Origin: Taxawa tesnikishii (nom. ined.)
Taxonomy: Eukaryota; Ascomycota; Dothideomycetes; Dothideales
NCBI GenBank assembly: GCA_030247885.1
Contig: JAPDRO010000007.1
Span: 379,501 to 443,500 of the forward strand
Length of the DNA: 64,000 nucleotides
Direction of reading: 5' to 3'
The stretch's first letter is position 1; the number at the start of each line of letters is the position of its first letter. The notes beneath the pieces are model-generated. The model saw only the letters and a list, made by a program, of their open reading frames with translations, searched no databases and was not told the origin of the DNA. The position numbers were made by a program, and so were the translations under genes. Of the stretch, positions 22,101-34,200 are shown piece by piece.

Positions 22101-23735
22101 TCACACCGCCCGCGGCGCCTTTCCGCTCCATGGCATCGGAATGGCATAAGAGAGCGTGTTTTGTGACCAGCCCCTTCTTGGGATCTCACACACCTCTCCC
22201 TTTGGATTCTTGTGACGACCGACCAGCGGACCCTCATCCACCATGGAGCTCCCCTTATCGTGCGCATCGGGCGCCAAACCCAGAATCGCCTGCTGCGGCG
22301 GATGCCTCTGCAGCAGCCGCCTGGCCTCCTCCTGCAACTCGACGCCATGACTCCTCGTCATGACCGTATACAGCGGCTCGGTCAGCCACATGCCATACGA
22401 GATCCACGGCCTCTCGAACGGAGCCACGGTTGGCAGGGGCAGCGTGCCCCACGCTCCCAACACGGCTTTGGATAGCTCGACGATGGCGCGGTAGTGCCGT
22501 TCGAAGGGACGGTAGGCCCTCAGGCCTTGGCGGTTGTCGACGGATGCGAGCACGGAGAGGTGCAGGTGGTTCGCCTTGAGGATCATGGCACGCTTGCGGT
22601 CGAAGTCGGCGAGCTTGGCTCCGTTGCCGGCTAGGAGCTTGGCGAAGCTGGTTTCCCAGCGTAAAAGGTAGGGCGCGTAGACCGACTGCTTTTGCTCGAG
22701 TGCGACGAGCGCCTGGGGCGAGGATTCGCGCGCGTAGATGCAAAGGCAGAGCGTCAGGATGGCGCTGCGCGCGTAGCGTAGGCAGCAGTCGGCTTTCTCG
22801 ATCGAAGGGAAAGTGGCTGGGATGGGGGTCGGCTCTGGCATCTGGAATGGTGCAGGCACTTCTGTCATGCCGTATGCAATGGACCCGAGCTGTGTCGTGA
22901 TGTGGACCACGTTGAGTGTGTGGATGGGTAAAGCGTTCGGCTCCTGCGTCGCGCCGCTCATGAGAGCCAACAGCTTCTGGCCTTGCAGTATGTGACTGAT
23001 GGCGTCGTTGCTCCGCCCTTGCATAGCCTCAAACGTTGAATAGATGGCACATATGCTGAGCAGCTTATGCAGGTTCGGCTCCGGGTCCGTCACTGCTCGA
23101 ATGGAGTTGTTGATGTGCCGCAGCGCGAATGCGGGCGTGTCTGTCCTCGTTTCCGAGCGGCCGAGTGCCTGAAGCGTCGCCTGGTGCAGGCTGCCCATCG
23201 CTATGAGCGCGTGCATTATAGAGGCGTCGCTGTAGGCGGACACGATGACATCTCGCTGCCAGAAGTCCGAGTGAAAGAGGCCAGCGATTTGCGGCGCTGT
23301 GTACTGGACAAAGTGATGGAAGCAAGAGCGATCCTTCCAGTTGTCTATGGTCTGCCGTCCTGATTTGCATGAAGCGGTGTACAGACTGAACGGTACGTCG
23401 TGACTGTCGAGTTTAATGAGAGCGCCTTGGCCTGTAACCACACGGCGTTGGTGCGAAGGCCATTGACTGTTGACCGATCGCGCACACGACGGGTTGCTCG
23501 GATCGCACCTGATTCCCTTGGAGAGACACGGAACACAGCCTGTTCGTATTGGCAAGGATGCGGATGCGGATGCGGATGCGGATGCGGTCTTTTGCTCGAG
23601 CGGCGGCTGTCCTTTGCTCAACCCTCGATCGACGGACGCCCTTCCTTTAGATGGCGGTGGCAGAGGACGGATTGTTCTCTTGGAGCGCACAGAATGGCCT
23701 CGGCCGTTGCTGTCATGGTCTCCATGTTGCCGCAT
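22101..23735 (-). CDS. Fungal transcription-factor-like protein, reduced Zn2Cys6 motif
   Basis: A single open frame of 544 residues. Near residue 65 it has RTGCVPCLSKGIRCDPSNPS followed by CARS: the first four cysteines of a Zn2Cys6 cluster are in place (CX2CX6CX6C), but the fifth and sixth are serines and the spacing between them is short. The rest matches the fungal regulator middle domain: FHHFVQYTAPQIAGLFHSDF, then SIMHALIAMGSLHQATLQAL and CAIYSTFEAMQGRSNDAI. Just before the cluster a hexamer repeat encodes an ASASASAS stretch. It is likely nuclear. The missing zinc ligands mean DNA binding may be lost or altered, or a short segment may be absent from this sequence. Targets are unknown. 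It lies downstream of the kinase gene on the same strand. Confidence 0.75.
   Translation of the reverse strand: MRQHGDHDSNGRGHSVRSKRTIRPLPPPSKGRASVDRGLSKGQPPLEQKTASASASASASLPIRTGCVPCLSKGIRCDPSNPSCARSVNSQWPSHQRRVVTGQGALIKLDSHDVPFSLYTASCKSGRQTIDNWKDRSCFHHFVQYTAPQIAGLFHSDFWQRDVIVSAYSDASIMHALIAMGSLHQATLQALGRSETRTDTPAFALRHINNSIRAVTDPEPNLHKLLSICAIYSTFEAMQGRSNDAISHILQGQKLLALMSGATQEPNALPIHTLNVVHITTQLGSIAYGMTEVPAPFQMPEPTPIPATFPSIEKADCCLRYARSAILTLCLCIYARESSPQALVALEQKQSVYAPYLLRWETSFAKLLAGNGAKLADFDRKRAMILKANHLHLSVLASVDNRQGLRAYRPFERHYRAIVELSKAVLGAWGTLPLPTVAPFERPWISYGMWLTEPLYTVMTRSHGVELQEEARRLLQRHPPQQAILGLAPDAHDKGSSMVDEGPLVGRHKNPKGEVCEIPRRGWSQNTLSYAIPMPWSGKAPRAV
23556..23585. repeat. (GGATGC)5 hexamer repeat inside a CDS
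   Basis: Five perfect copies of a hexamer. On the minus strand it reads as alternating Ala and Ser codons in the transcription-factor-like gene, so length changes would stay in frame. Confidence 0.9.
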
Positions 23736-24499
23736 ATCTTCACTCTCTAACCAAGGTAGCCGTCAAAACCCGCGTTCTCACTGTCCGTGACTGTGACGAC
23801 CTCATCAGTGGGTTGTGTGCGACTCCATCAACGGGTTGCGTACGACTACATGGTAGAGCGGCTACCTACCGTTTCCTGCAGGCCATTGCAAGAGCTGAAG
23901 GAGCTGAATTGAGAGCTGAACGGGCAGCTGACTGGACGTGTGATAGACTCATCTACAGTGCTTGACACGGGACATAGCCCCTAACACTGTCATCTTGGGG
24001 TGACGGGCATATCGGGGGTTTTTTTGATTGACCGACAGACGTCTCGACTCTTTCCCACGCGGGAACGGGAACGGGAACAGATCCAATCACAAATTCCCGT
24101 TTCGGGAATCGTGAAATTCCAAAAATAACCCTCCACAGGCCGCCTGGATCGACGGTATGACGGCTCACTATTCCTCCGCCCACCGCCCATACAGAAGACG
24201 GCGGTCGAGTCAAGAACACAACCTTACGTTACAACCTTGCTGCTAGAGCTTCGCGCGGAAAAGAGGCGGTGGAACACCGTCCTGATGATGGCCCTACGTT
24301 CATCTGCTTGAAGAGAAGGAGAAAGAAGTCTCGCGCAATCCGCTATGCAAAGGCGCGTCCCGCCTACCTACCCAAAGCCCCTTCGCTGAATCGTACACAC
24401 ACAACGCCCGTTTGCCCACTCACGCCACGTGAAAACCTACATCCATATCACGCCCCTTCTCACTCACAACACTCCCGTTGTCCGGCCCTATGCGAAGCA
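23736..24499. other. Spacer between kinase 3' end and transcription factor
   Basis: 760 bp. Contains three GGGAAC units near 24060-24078 and AT-rich patches. It is the promoter region of the regulator on the minus strand. No gene supported. Confidence 0.55.
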
Positions 24500-27361
24500 C
24501 TACGCATGCTCCGCACCGCCGCCCTTTGCAGGGGCGAAATACCCGGCTTCCTCCTTCACTGAGCGGGGGCTCACGCCAGGGCTCTCTGCAAAGTACCTAG
24601 CCTTCTCAGTCACACCCAGCCCTACCCCACTGATCTCATTTTCGTCCTCTTCCTCAACGAGCTCCTCAACGAACTCACCCACGCCCTCGTTGACCGGGCT
24701 GAAGACCTCAACCTCTTCGACCTCATCCTCGTCCTCGTCTTCCTCCTGGATGACTTCCCGCTGCGACGGCCCTGCAGACTGGCGCTACGACTGCCCTCAG
24801 CGCTGCCCGTACTGCGCGTGCGCGGACTGGCACCGCCACCGAGGTTCGTAGGACCCTTGAAGACACTGCGTTTGCGGCGTGCGAATACAGGATGCAGGCC
24901 CGGACTCGAAGGACCAAAAGCGCTGAGGGCACCGCCACGGGCCGTCGTCGCGTCTCGGAACGTCGGTAGGGGCCCTAGGACGCCGGGGGACGGACGGCGA
25001 GGACCGCCCGGGCCAAGCTGCACCCGAATGCTAGAGGGAAAGTACCCGTCACGGGCGTTGCGGGTAGGACCTTGACTGAGGCATGCGGAGATCGCGCCAC
25101 GTGTGGCGAGGAAGAGAGGCCGCCTGGTGATGCCATCGAGGTGCTGGAAGTACTAGAGGCCTTCGAGTGACTGTGATGATGGGCGTGGATGCTGCGGATT
25201 GAGGACACGGACGAGGAAGTTGATTTGCGACCTCGTAGTCCGGCGGAGCTGCGACGGTAGGAAGAACGAGGTGTTAGGGAGACGGTGATACTGACGGCCG
25301 TTTTGAGTGCGAACGGCTGTTTGCGGAACCGTTAGAGGACGTAGTCGAGATGCGAGGCCGCGTTGGCATCGTCGCACGAGACTGAAGATCTGGGCGGTTG
25401 TAGCTGTTGCTTTGCTTGCGAAGCTCAAGAAGCTGACCGGTGGATGTGCGTCGGAGATCTTCCATGTCGACAGGTGGCCGTTGCCCTGGAGGGAGTTTGG
25501 GCGATTGCGAAGTGCTCTTCTTGGATGAGTTGGGCGACTTGGCTCGTTTAGCGGATTCTTTAAACCAATGCTTGATTGTTGCAAGCTGATCTTTTAGCGG
25601 CAGCCGTTTCCGCTTCTGAGGGACGCCTGGCGGGGCGAGGAGGTCAGGGTTGTACTGAGACATCCGCAACACGCTGTTGCTTCCTCTGGAGGCGTTTCTG
25701 GGTCTTCGCGGATACTCTTTCGGCGGTGGTTGAGGCTTCCTTCTTGTCGAACTGGTGGATCTTGGAGTGTCCTCCCATAGAGCTGTGTGCGGGCCAGGAT
25801 CTGGCGTGCCGGATTTTACTTCTTCCACTCTAGGCAAGTCGGGCGCCACAGCTGCAGAGTCACCTTCTGATCGATTCCTGACTCGACCACGAGGTCTGGG
25901 AGGGTTGCCGAGCAGACGCGTGCCCTGCTCCTCTTCGTTGATCTCCATCAGACTCGGCGCAAGCAGCCTGCTGCTAGCAGCACTGATCCGCCGTAAGCTC
26001 TTAACCTCGGCTTCCCGCTCTCTACGTTTTCGTTCCCTTCGCCTTTCCTTCCGCTCTTCTTTCTCTATCAACAACGCCCACCATCCCGCCAAGCCGTCGC
26101 AGCGCTGAGATAGGACGTTCTCGATCACCATGTCTATATCCACTCCTGCGCTGCGCATCCTCTGTAATGTATCTTTCTCCAGTTGAGTGGTGAAGGGGGT
26201 GGTTGTTGCAACTTCAGGATCTCCTGCTGCTGAGGCGCATGCTCAGCCAACCATGGGTGCCGCAACACGTCGGCGAGTGATGGACGCAACAGCTGTCGCT
26301 TTGATAACAGCTTGCTGATGAGTTCTTTGGCAGCTTCGGGGATGTGGTCGGGGTATTTTGGATCCTCCTTCAAAATCCGTGTCTTGGTTACAGCTTCGTC
26401 GTCCTCGTCAAAAGGTAGCTCTCCGCAGAGGAGCGCATATAGAATGATGCCCAGGCTCCAAACATCCACCTTTTCACCAGCGTACTTTTCTCCTTTCAGC
26501 ATCTCCGGCGCGCTGTAGCATATCGTGCCACACCACGTTTGCAAATAGCTTGTAGTTCCCTGATATTCTCTTGTGAAGCCAAAATCGACCAGCTTGACGT
26601 TCCCGTGCTTGTCCAGGAGTATGTTTTCCAGTTTGAGATCGCGATGCACACAGGATTTGCTGTGAACGTACGAGACTGCGCCGACCAGTTGGGTGAAGAT
26701 CTTCTGGACTTTGGCCTCGTCCATGCGGCCATGTTTGAGGAGATGGTTGTATAGCTCGTCGCCTGCCATACCAGCCGGCGATGTCAGTCCCTGTCCGTTC
26801 GTGTTCCTGCACTTTTCGTTCTGGTCGCGACCTACCGGGACAGTATTCCAGCACCAACCACACAAGGTTTTCTGTGACTATGACTTCGTACAACCGCGCG
26901 ATATGCGGGTGGAGGAACTGGCGATGATGGTGGATCTCGCGCGCCAGGTTGGCATCATCCTTCTTGGCCGACTTGAGCACCACCTGCGCGTTTCCCGGTC
27001 AGTCGAGTATCCCTTTATGTTCCAGCTCGTGTTCTTGCCTTTGAGCCATTGGTGAGCTTGTGGGAAGCAAGATAAACCTTGCCAAAGGAACCCTTTCCGA
27101 TGAGACGCCCAACAGAGTAGTTGCCGACTGTGCGAAGGTCTTTCGAGGAGAACTCACTGCGCGATTCGTGAGTATTAAGGTTCGCAGGGCGCGGAAGAGG
27201 GAAGCTCCGCGCTTACTCCAGGAGCTCGCTGTACGAGTTGGCGAGCTGTGCAGGTCGAGTCAGCCACTCTGCGCGACACAGCGTAGAGGTATAGCCACTC
27301 GGTGTCGCACCTTGTTTCTCTGCGACTGGAGCTCGGCCTGTGCCCAGTTTCCGGGTGGCAT
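24500..27361 (-). CDS. Kin4-like serine/threonine protein kinase (CAMKL group)
   Basis: Five exons, 27361-27311, 27245-27217, 27156-27039, 26983-26836 and 26762-24500, give about 870 residues. The kinase domain is complete: glycine loop GKGSFGKVYLA (about 47-57), ATP lysine in VVLK (70), catalytic HRDLKLEN (about 155-162), DFG (about 175), then WCGTICYSAPEML and DVWSLGIILYALLCGELPF. After it comes RMRSAGVDIDMVIENVLSQR, typical of fungal Kin4-like kinases, then a long S/R/P-rich and finally acidic tail (FVEELVEEEDENE). Four single bases must be restored: 26195-26199, 25277-25279, 25036-25038 and 24757-24759. Intron 3 starts GC. Kin4 acts in the spindle-position checkpoint in yeast; the role here is inferred from family only. 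Confidence 0.85.
26984..27038 (-). other. GC-AG intron 3 of the kinase
   Basis: This 55-bp intron begins GCAAGA and ends CGCGCAG on the minus strand. Splicing joins HKLTNGSK to VVLKSAKKDD, placing the catalytic lysine at the proper distance from the glycine loop. Confidence 0.8.
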
Positions 27362-27943
27362 ACGTTCAGCCTTGCCGGAGTCTGGCCTCAGCGCGACAGT
27401 GAATTGGGGACGGGACGTGTGTCGATCCGGGAATAGGGTGTGTAGGGCGTCCGGCGGGTGATTGACGAGGCAAGGAGAAACGCGGCAGGTTCATTGATGG
27501 CTAGAAACACGTGTGTAAGGTCTTGCGATGTTCAGGTTGCGGGTATGCGGTGATGGAGTTCGGTTCGCAGGTGTCATATTATTAGCACGATCAGATCAGC
27601 ACGAGGAGAGGCACAAGTGATAACTAACGGCTCACCAGAGAATCCCGCGTCATTCGCGGCCAGAACGCGCTGCCGGGCTGCTGAAGGCCAGCCCACGGAA
27701 GAGAGCCTTGGCTCCTCCGAGAAGGCGCCACAAAGCTGGGGTTGCACACCCCAACTACACGGTCACGGTCACGGTCACGGTCACGGTCACGGTCACGGTC
27801 ACGGTCACGTATTACCTACAGTATGCATCCCGTAGTCGCATATGCATCTCCTGATGTGTGCTTCCATTAGTGTCATGTGCAATAGCATAACACGTGACGG
27901 ATACGTCGTTGGATGTACGGCAGACAACCGGAAGACAAGAGAA
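27362..27943. other. Spacer: kinase promoter and ZW10-like 3' region
   Basis: 580 bp between two minus-strand genes, with eight GGTCAC units at 27761-27808. Otherwise no gene or motif that I can support. Confidence 0.6.
27761..27808. repeat. (GGTCAC)8 hexamer repeat
   Basis: Eight perfect tandem copies of GGTCAC, 400 bp upstream of the kinase start codon. The word contains GTCAC, so it could array protein sites, or it may be a plain minisatellite. Confidence 0.95.
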
Positions 27944-30690
27944 TCACCGCCCGCTCCTCCTAATGTCCCCGATGGCCCTCCGCCTGTAGTCGCTATCCGC
28001 AAACAGAGCCTCGATCAGATCGATAATCTCTTCCTTGCCAAATTCCAAACTAAGCTCGCCTTCCGTCCACATGTATTTGATGTCCGCCAACGAGCTCTCC
28101 AACACCTCTGCCAAGTACTGGAATTTGAGCCAGTTCGGACAGTAGACAGCTGTCATGTCGCCCTTCTCACCGTTTGCGTTCTCCTGCATGAAGAGATCGT
28201 TGAGAGTTGACACCTTATCACAGTACGATCGCAGCCGCTTTGACTCTTCCTCACCGATGTCTGAGAGGTCAGAGATGTCGAGCATGATTTTCGCCGTTGC
28301 CGTGTTTAAGAGGGAGCCCACAGACTGCAACAGTGCTGAGCGCGAGAGGACAGACTCCCATTGGCGATGCACTTCCCGGAGTCTGTCAACCGTCATGGCA
28401 ATGGCGTTGTCACATTCGCCCGCAAACGGAGGGACGGTGCAGTTTACGAAGCCTTGCGCCCCATCTAGCAGGTCGCGAAGGATGGTACGCTGAGACTCCA
28501 TTTCCGATCCGTAGGCGCGCTTAGAGAAGGCCTCCAGCGCTTTGATGTCGTTCTCCAATCTCAACCTCGCGGGTGGCCGAACCGAAGATGATGCGTGTTC
28601 TTTCGCCTGAGCAGCAAGGAAAGTCTCAAGTTCATCAACCAGCCTCAAACTGTCGTTGTATATGAGCATATTGCCCGTGTCGATCTTCCCGTAAGCCGTG
28701 GACGCTGTCGCTCGGTACATAGCGAGGGCTGATGTGGGAAGAGTATAGAGTGCAGATGCTGCGGGAGCGATGGGTGACTCTGCATAACTGCGCGGGTCAG
28801 TGGCCGATTAGACGTCCTTCAAATGGCGAATACTTACTTTGGCTGCGCAAGTGTTTCGGCGTCAGATACGACTTGAGCAATAATTACCATAATCCCATCA
28901 GGCACAGCCGTGACAGAATACGTCTCTTTGAGTGTAATCTCCCTCTCCGCAGGACGTTTTTGAGGAGAAGCTGTTTCACTTGTGTTCGGCGGATCATTCT
29001 GTTTAAGTTCGGAGCCTGCTTCAGGTTTCACAGCCTCCGACGGCTCCTGTTCTTCATTGTCACCCCAACCCCAAGCATCCGCGTCGTCGTCTCCAGCTTC
29101 TGCCATGTGAGAGTCTGTCGATTCCAGGACGGTAGGTTGGCTAGCATCATCGTCTTCCATTTCCCACGCACTTGAGTCTTCGTCTTTCGCAGTTCCGTTT
29201 TCCAAAGGTCTATCCTCTGCAGTTGGACGTTTGGGCAGTTCCGGAGCGGTTTCCGGCTGCTCTGGTTCGTCCCACGCAGTATCCCACTCATCATCAGCTC
29301 CGTCGCCGCCGTGCAAAACGTCGTCTTTGGTCACTGTCTGAGTTTCCACACGCTCAACCGTCTTCCTCTGGCGAACACTGGTCAGAAGGAGGCTTCGGAC
29401 CGAACCCAGAGCAGTTTCTCGACGCTTGTTGAGCCACGTACGAGGAGCACCTCGTATCCATTCTTCCAGATAAGTCTTGCCATCCATGTTGTCCGTGGTA
29501 TGGATTTGGTCCACAAGCTTAGCCGCTGAATCCAGGGTCTGTTGAAATGTTGGCATATCATCGACCTTTACCGGAACAGTGGGATCAAGCCATTCGTCAA
29601 TCAGACGAGCCGACAAGCCAGGCATCAGACTCTCAGAAAGTGGGAAGAGGATCCGTCCCGGTAGGTGGGCTGAAAGGAAACCGAGTATGGTGCCCAGATC
29701 AGTAAGGACCATGCACGGCCTTACATCTGTATTGGAGCCGGAAACTTGCAGCATGTCGCCATCAACTTTTATGGTGGGAACTTCGCCGGTCTTGCCAATC
29801 GAAAGCCGCGGGTTCAGAATCGCGCTGATCAGATCATGTTTCAGGTGTTCGATGAAAGACGGTAATGCGTCCAGCGTAGCTAGAACGTCAACCACAGTAC
29901 TGAGATCGACTTCTGGGTTTTCTGATGAGGGTCAACAAATGCTTGGATTTGGTGCATTGCGGTATGTTACCTGGTGCTTGGTTATATATAGTAATCGAAT
30001 GATGTGCTGTGTTCACCCTTATCAATGACTTGGCTGATGCCGTGGCCGCTTCCACGACTGCTGCCTTTACATCGCGAATCCGGTTGCGGGTAAGACCATA
30101 CGGTCTCGTGTTCTCCACAAGCCGTAAACCACCAATTGCAGCGTCGGCATCCTGTACCTTGGCCACAGCCGCCTGGATTTGTCCCTTCACTATGGCATCC
30201 CTCGCATCGTCAAGGACGATCGATATGTTCTTGAGCTGGCCCAGAATATTCGCCAACGATCCATTGAAGGCCAACTCGTTTTCGAGTAAATTGACCTTGC
30301 TGGACGTATCGTTGGCTCTGTTCTTCGAAGATCTTCCGGCCTCAGCCTGACGCACTATCTCTTGGGCTGCCGCTTTTGAGCGTTCGATGTCGGCTTGGAG
30401 TTGCTTGGCCTGAACGATCCATCCATCCACGTCCGGAGCGACTTCTCTGCTCAGCTGGCGGATTTCATTCTATTGGAAAGGCGCCCGTCAGCCAATTGTG
30501 CAAGGCCCAAACGTAGGTTGACCCACACCTTCACATCGCTTCTGGCTTGTTGCAGGTCGCTGAGTAGAGACGGAAGAATGCTCGAAGGAACCTCGGCGGA
30601 AGCAACGTCTTCAGAATCCGGGTATGCGTCTTGATCGATGAACCGGACAAGAGCAGTCTTGAGCTTCTCGTTCTGATTCATTGTAGCCAT
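27944..30690 (-). CDS. ZW10/Dsl1-type vesicle-tethering protein
   Basis: Three exons, 30690-29971, 29921-28838 and 28787-27944, give about 882 residues after one base is restored near 30465-30470 (SNR must continue NEIRQLSREV). The N-terminal half is helical, as in the ZW10/Dsl1 family, and the C-terminal part has the family stretch SALAMYRATA then GNMLIYNDSLRLVDELETFL. Between them lies an acidic, disordered loop with tryptophans: EWDTAWDEPEQPE, SSAWEMEDDD and DAWGWGDNEEQE. In yeast Dsl1 such W-x-W motifs in an acidic lasso bind coatomer, and the protein tethers Golgi-to-ER COPI vesicles at the ER. ZW10 of animals also acts at kinetochores. The loop argues for the Dsl1 (COPI tether) role here. 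Confidence 0.85.
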
Positions 30691-31290
30691 TCCGCGGCTA
30701 TGCGATCAGTGCGGTGCTGCCAGTGCTCGAGCTATCGTGTCGTGTGTATCTTTAGAACCCTAAGGTATGCATCAAGCAGTGACGTTTCAAGCAACACGAC
30801 AACAGGCCCGCGCAGCTTCCAGTGTTCATCCATCCAGATCATCCGCCGAAGGTTTGGCGGGCCGTGCCTTCCGACGTCACATGCCAAGAGTGGATCGCAG
30901 CAACCTTCAACACGTCTAGGACTTAGAACTTCGAAGAGCGCCTGGCTTCCTTAGTTCTATGGACTTCTGCCAAAGAGACAGTGTTTTTGGAGTCTTTGTA
31001 GACCTTCGCCGGGGCCTACATAAACGCTGAGAGGTTGAGGCATCATCTCACGACTCGATCTTACGACTCTGCACTCTCAAGGCCGTTACGGATTGTTTCT
31101 GCGAAAGGGCCCTCTTTGTCCTGGAATTATAGACATCACCACTGGAGACACACGGCCCCGTTATTCTACCACGACTCGGACTTTTCCCACTTGGGGAGGA
31201 ATTTTTCGTCTCGTTTATCATTGCAACACAATCGAATCGACGCATCTAAGCAACACTCGTTTTACTGGCCGTCGCCACTTTGCCAGCATT
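30691..31290. other. Divergent promoter region, ZW10-like / M16 protease
   Basis: 600 bp between two divergent start codons. An open frame in phase with the protease runs upstream to about 31093 but its sequence is not needed for the conserved domain. No other feature. Confidence 0.6.
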
Positions 31291-34200
31291 ATGCCTGCCA
31301 TGAAAGAAAGCTCCCATTTCCGGACCATCCAACAGTTCAAGCTAGATTATGCTCCCATAGATCTCGCCCAGTATGAGTCTGAACGCACCGGCATGCGGGT
31401 AGTATGCGTCAACCAGGCAGGCCCCAAAGTGTACGGATATTTCGCACTAGCAACCGAGATTCACGATGATTCTGGCTCACCGCATACGCTGGAGCACTTG
31501 TGTTTTATGGGCTCGAAAAGCTACCGCTACAAAGGTCTACTAGACAAGCTCGCTACTAGGGCCTACTCCAACACCAATGCCTGGACTGCCACAGATCATA
31601 CCGCTTATACACTGGAGACTGCAGGATGGGATGGCTTTGCACAGATCCTTCCCGTGTACTTGGAACACCTTGTAGTTCCTACTCTTACGGATGCCGGGTA
31701 AGTAATCATGATATATTTAGCTTGGGCCTAGCCTAATCCAGCGCTTCTAGATGCTACACCGAGGTGCACCACGTGGACGGTAGTGGACACGATGCTGGCG
31801 TGGTTTACTCGGAAATGCAAGGCGTTCAGAATCAGCAAGGCGAGCTGATGGAGCTGCAAGCGCGGCGCCTGATGTACCCGGAAGGTAACGGCTTCAGGTA
31901 CGAGACTGGCGGTATGATGGAACAGCTGCGTGTCCTCACCGCTGACCGCATCCGAGAGTTTCATCGCGAAATGTATCAGCCCAAGAATCTTTGCCTTGTG
32001 CTTATTGGTGAAGTCAATCACCAAGAGCTCCTGCACATCCTGGATAGCTTCGAAACGACGATCCTGAAGGATATACCACCCCCGATGCGCCGTTTAGAAG
32101 GCCGTGGGTGGAGTCCGGACCTACTCCCGGTCTTCAGAAGACCATCGTAGACACCGTCAAGTTTCCTGAAGATGACGAGTCCATGGGAGAGGTCCTTGTA
32201 GGCTTCCTCGGGCCGGATTGCAACGATCACTTACTTGGTGAGCCAAGGAGCCCTTCTCTGCAACAGCTAGGGCAGTCGCTAATGACCGAACAGATGCCGC
32301 TCTCAGTATCATGCTGGTGTACCTCTGCGGCTCCTCTGTCTCTGTACTGGAAAACACTTTGGTAGAGAGGGAACAGCTTTGCAGTGCGATCTACTACTCT
32401 ACGGACACCAGACCAGACATCGCGATCTGGTTCAGTCTCAGCGCCGTTGAAACCAAAAGATTGGCCCATGTCGAGAAGCGTCTATTCGAAATCCTCAAGG
32501 AAAGTGCTTCCAAGGAGCTGGACATGACATATATGCAGGATTGCATTACCCGTTACCGGAGACAGCTCAAATTCAAGTGCGAGAGCACGGGAGACTTCTT
32601 TGCAACGCCCGTTATCGAAGACCATCTCTTCGGCAACCGGAATGGTTCAAATCTTCGTACCTTGGCTACGCTGGAGGACTTAGATGTGCTAGAGCGCTGG
32701 AGTGACCGACAATGGCGCGATTTCTTATCTAGATGGCTTGCTGATGCCTGCCACGTTTCAATCCTTGGTGTGCCATCGCGTGAACTGTCCAAGAAGCTCA
32801 AGGCAGATGAGAAGGCTCGCGTCAAGGCACAACAAGAGCGTCTTGGGGAAGCCGGATTAAAGGAGCTTGCGAAGAAGCTCGAAGAAGCGAAGGCGGAGAA
32901 CGACAAGCCCATCCCAGACGATATCCTAGCAGGCTTTCCCGTCCCAGGCACATCCTCCATCCACTTCATCCCGACCACAACCGCCCGTGCCGGCCTTGCT
33001 CGGAAGATGGGCCGTCCGGACAACGACATCCAGAATATCGTTGACAAAGACGACTCGGACCTTCCTCTGTTCATTCATTTCGAACATATTCCTTCAAACT
33101 TTGTCCGCATGAAGGTCGTCCTTTGCACAGGGGCCATACCGGTCCATCTCAAACCCTTGATCACTCTGTATCTGATGAACTTCTTCACAACACCCATTAC
33201 CCGGAACGGTGAGCGGATCGAGTTCGAGGATGTCGTCGTTAAGCTCGAGAAGGACACGATCGGCTACGATATTGAGCCTGGCCCATCAAACGGCGAGCTG
33301 CTTCAGATTACAATGCAGGTTGAGCCCGACAAGTACGACACAGCTATCAGGTGGATTCGAACGGTTCTTTTCGAAGCGATCTTGGATGAGACTGTAAGCG
33401 TGATACTCTGATATCGTCGTTCGCGTAGTACCATCGCTAACGCAAAACAGAGACTTCGTGCTTCGCTTACGAAGATTTTGGCCGACATTCCTGATGAGAA
33501 GAGGAGCGGAAACGATGTAAGTGACATAGCTCTTTTCGCGTCGTAACCGTGTTCTGAAGGCTCTAGATGTGCACATCGGTAGATCAAATCATCCATTTCA
33601 CCCAAGAATCGACAAGCCGGGCTCGAAACACCTTGGTAAAGGCCGTCTACCTCAAGCGGATCAAGCGTCAATTGCAGCGCGACCCGCACTCCATCATCTC
33701 CCAGCTGCAGTCCCTCTGCCAAACCCTGCATCAGCCGTCCAACTTCCGTGTCTTCGTAGCTGCCAATCTGCAGACGCTGCGCAACCCGGTGTCTTCGTGG
33801 AACGTTCTGCTCTCCGGCCTCGATACAAGCAAGCCGCTTCAACCCCTTGACCAAAGGAAAGACCGCCTGAGCAAAGCCTCTCAGAGCCCTGGAAACCTGG
33901 CTTACATAGTCCCGATGGGGCCCATTGATTCCTCCTTTGCACTTCTCACAACCCGCGGTCCAGACTCTTACTCGCACCCAGACCTTCCTGCTCTTATGGT
34001 CGCGCAAGCTTACCTTGACGCCGTCGAAGGCCCTCTTTGGGTCGGCGTCCGCGGCACCGGTTTGGCATATGGCACCTACTTCAGCCGCAGCGTCGATGTG
34101 GGGCTCCTTACGCTACGCATCTATCGCAGTCCGGATGCGTTCAAGGCGTACCATGCCGCGAAGCAGGAAGTCGAGAACCTGGCCGCAGGCAAGGTAGAGC

